This document shows positions 31,998-32,995 of a stretch of 32,995 nucleotides of DNA, piece by piece. The notes beneath the pieces are model-generated. The model worked only from the letters and a program-made list of their open reading frames with translations, ran no database searches and was not told the origin of the DNA. The DNA comes from an uncultured Clostridia bacterium (lineage in GTDB: Bacteria > Bacillota > Clostridia > Oscillospirales > Ruminococcaceae). The DNA lies in assembly GCA_947644575.1 (NCBI GenBank), contig CANRZX010000004.1:1-32995 (forward strand). Reading direction: 5' to 3'. Numbering within the stretch: position 1 is the first letter of the stretch; each line of letters begins with the position of its first letter. Position numbers and translations under genes: made by a program.

Positions 31998-32579
31998 CTA
32001 ATACTCTTTAAGAATTCGAAAATATTCTTCTGCCGTTTCCCTGTTAAAGGTACATAACAAGCATATATATTCTAACAAGAAAAACTTGTCAGCTAATTCC
32101 ATCTCATTTAACTGATAATCCTTTTGTGCGAAATACAAATTCCGACATACAACATCAATATAATCGGTATCACACGACCATGCTTTTGGGTATAGAAAAT
32201 CATCCAATGGTTCTAATTTGGATTTTTGAGTAATTATTTCGTTAATCTGTGCAATCAAATAATCAATAGCACATAACAGCAAAATCTTAGCTGAAGCAAT
32301 ATTGATATAACCCTCACTGTTCTCAGGCGCAGCCGCACTGCTATCAATAATACCCAATTTCAATCCCTGAACCACCATAATTGCCGCCACTTTATGTCTG
32401 TCCAAAAACTCCACGTCCGTAGACATATAGGTATCTTTATAGGCATTATAGCGATTCTTTGTTCCCTCCAGATATTCTTGCCTTTTTTCCTCTTTAAATT
32501 GGACATTTAATCCTTTTTCGGAAAACGCTTTACAATATTCCTTTGCTAAATCTAAAAAAGAATTAAGAGTGTTATTCAT
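31998..32579 (-). CDS. Unknown helical protein of the element cargo, 193 aa
   Basis: I do not recognise this protein. It is mostly helical, with MNNTLNSFLDLAKEYCKAFSEKG at the start, FLDRHKVAAIMVVQGLKLG in the middle and a hydrophobic helix ASAKILLLCAIDYLIAQINEI. There is no signal peptide. The DRHK word is the most distinctive motif. Its ATG overlaps the end of the membrane protein gene upstream (ATGA), so the two are made together. Base composition is AT-rich, unlike the sugar genes. Function unknown; a membrane-plus-soluble pair on a mobile element might be defence-related. Confidence 0.7.
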   Translation of the reverse strand: MNNTLNSFLDLAKEYCKAFSEKGLNVQFKEEKRQEYLEGTKNRYNAYKDTYMSTDVEFLDRHKVAAIMVVQGLKLGIIDSSAAAPENSEGYINIASAKILLLCAIDYLIAQINEIITQKSKLEPLDDFLYPKAWSCDTDYIDVVCRNLYFAQKDYQLNEMELADKFFLLEYICLLCTFNRETAEEYFRILKEY

Positions 32580-32881
32580 AGTTTATCCTTTCTCTTTGCA
32601 TAGAAAAAGTCTTTTGGTATCTCCATCGCCTTATACTTCTCTATATTTTTGGATATGAAAGAATGTTTACATGGATCCGGTCCTGCATTGGATACATGAA
32701 ATTTAATTTTTATTACTGGAGGGGAAGAAACTTTTATTTGAACAAAATTTTTCAGTCTTGCTTTAATTATATCGTGTAATTCAACTTTCTGTATTTTAAT
32801 AGCAGACAGGCTATAAATCAGAAAAACAATGAATACGATTGTTAGGAACGAAATACTTAAAATTGCATAAGTTAAAATCAT
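32576..32881 (-). CDS. Unknown small membrane-anchored protein, 101 aa
   Basis: First gene of the AT-rich pair. One membrane segment lies at residues about 3-28 (ILTYAILSISFLTIVFIVFLI), followed by a basic region and a soluble tail (PVIKIKFHVSNAGPDPCKHS). I prefer the ATG at 32881, with GAGGG about 10 bases upstream and the helix at the very N-terminus, over the track's 32947. It overlaps the 193-aa gene by 4 bp. No family recognised; 32882-32995 holds nothing I can name. Confidence 0.6.
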   Translation of the reverse strand: MILTYAILSISFLTIVFIVFLIYSLSAIKIQKVELHDIIKARLKNFVQIKVSSPPVIKIKFHVSNAGPDPCKHSFISKNIEKYKAMEIPKDFFYAKRKDKL

Positions 32882-32995
32882 CTCAAAAAGTCCCTCACAA
32901 ACAAGTCTAAAGTCATTATATTTCCGTAGCACTATACCAAAAAACAATCTGTTCTATAATGCCATCCATGATAGGTATTATAAGAAGCAAGATAT

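Larger units (their letters stand above)
29756..32995. mobile_element. Integrated element, left end (runs off window)
   Basis: From the broken tRNA-Asn rightwards the content changes: a large serine recombinase, a 46-aa ORF, then AT-rich DNA (31850-32995) with two genes of unrelated codon use. The left junction lies in the D-loop region of tRNA-Asn near 29755. The right end is outside the window. Whether this is a conjugative element, a small transposon or a phage cannot be told from the piece visible. Confidence 0.65.

Noticed and set aside
1-32995. CRISPR array
   Set aside because: No evenly spaced direct repeats of 25-40 bases with unique spacers were seen, and no cas genes.

Overview
The window looks like a carbohydrate-use region of a fairly GC-rich, Gram-positive anaerobe of the class Clostridia. 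An Oscillospirales-type gut bacterium is my inference, not a proven assignment. The evidence is strong AGGAGG-type ribosome sites, a lipoprotein sugar-binding protein with an LplB/YtcP-type permease pair, many small sugar regulators (AraC, LacI, ROK), GH112, GH31 and DUF4832-type proteins, and a large serine recombinase with a C4 zinc ribbon.

Region 1 (1-6012) carries two ABC sugar permeases, an OPA-type MFS transporter and a GH112 phosphorylase that should release galactose 1-phosphate from a galactosyl-HexNAc (or galactosyl-rhamnose) disaccharide. The locus shows decay. The first permease has an in-frame TAA. A broken reading frame, perhaps the tail of an FGGY kinase, lies just before GH112 and overlaps its start as ATGA. 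The DNA after GH112 holds a transposon-like insertion in what may be another gene remnant.

Region 2 (6013-15800) has a canonical ROK sugar kinase, a glycosidase-like TIM-barrel protein, a minus-strand AraC / MATE / class II aldolase cluster, a ROK-fold protein whose ATP and zinc motifs have been lost, a double-SIS sugar-phosphate isomerase, and a LacI regulator.

Region 3 (15800-25500) is a long plus-strand cluster that diverges from lacI across two operator-like palindromes. In order it has a Gfo/Idh/MocA oxidoreductase, a 69-aa cysteine-rich protein, a DUF4832-type glycosidase-like protein, an acyltransferase-domain protein, a 343-aa protein with a DUF4832-like tail, two ABC permeases and the lipoprotein binding protein. 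No ATPase is present, so one must be supplied from elsewhere, as is usual for this transporter type.

Region 4 (25500-29540) has an MFS transporter, NagB, a GH31 glycosidase overlapping nagB, and a cupin. Together with GH112, ROK, SIS and the aldolase this points to use of amino-sugar-containing glycans, perhaps host mucin-type; that is inference.

Region 5 (29695-32995) is the end of an integrated element. A tRNA-Asn lacks its 5' part, and next to it lie a large serine recombinase, a 46-aa ORF and an AT-rich two-gene cassette of unknown function that runs towards the right edge.

The most distinctive non-gene signal is a pair of transposase-less elements (5451-5849 and 18962-19234). Both have related 18-bp terminal inverted repeats, perfect 4-bp target duplications (TAAA and GAGA) and hairpin-rich interiors with one shared block of about 55 bp.
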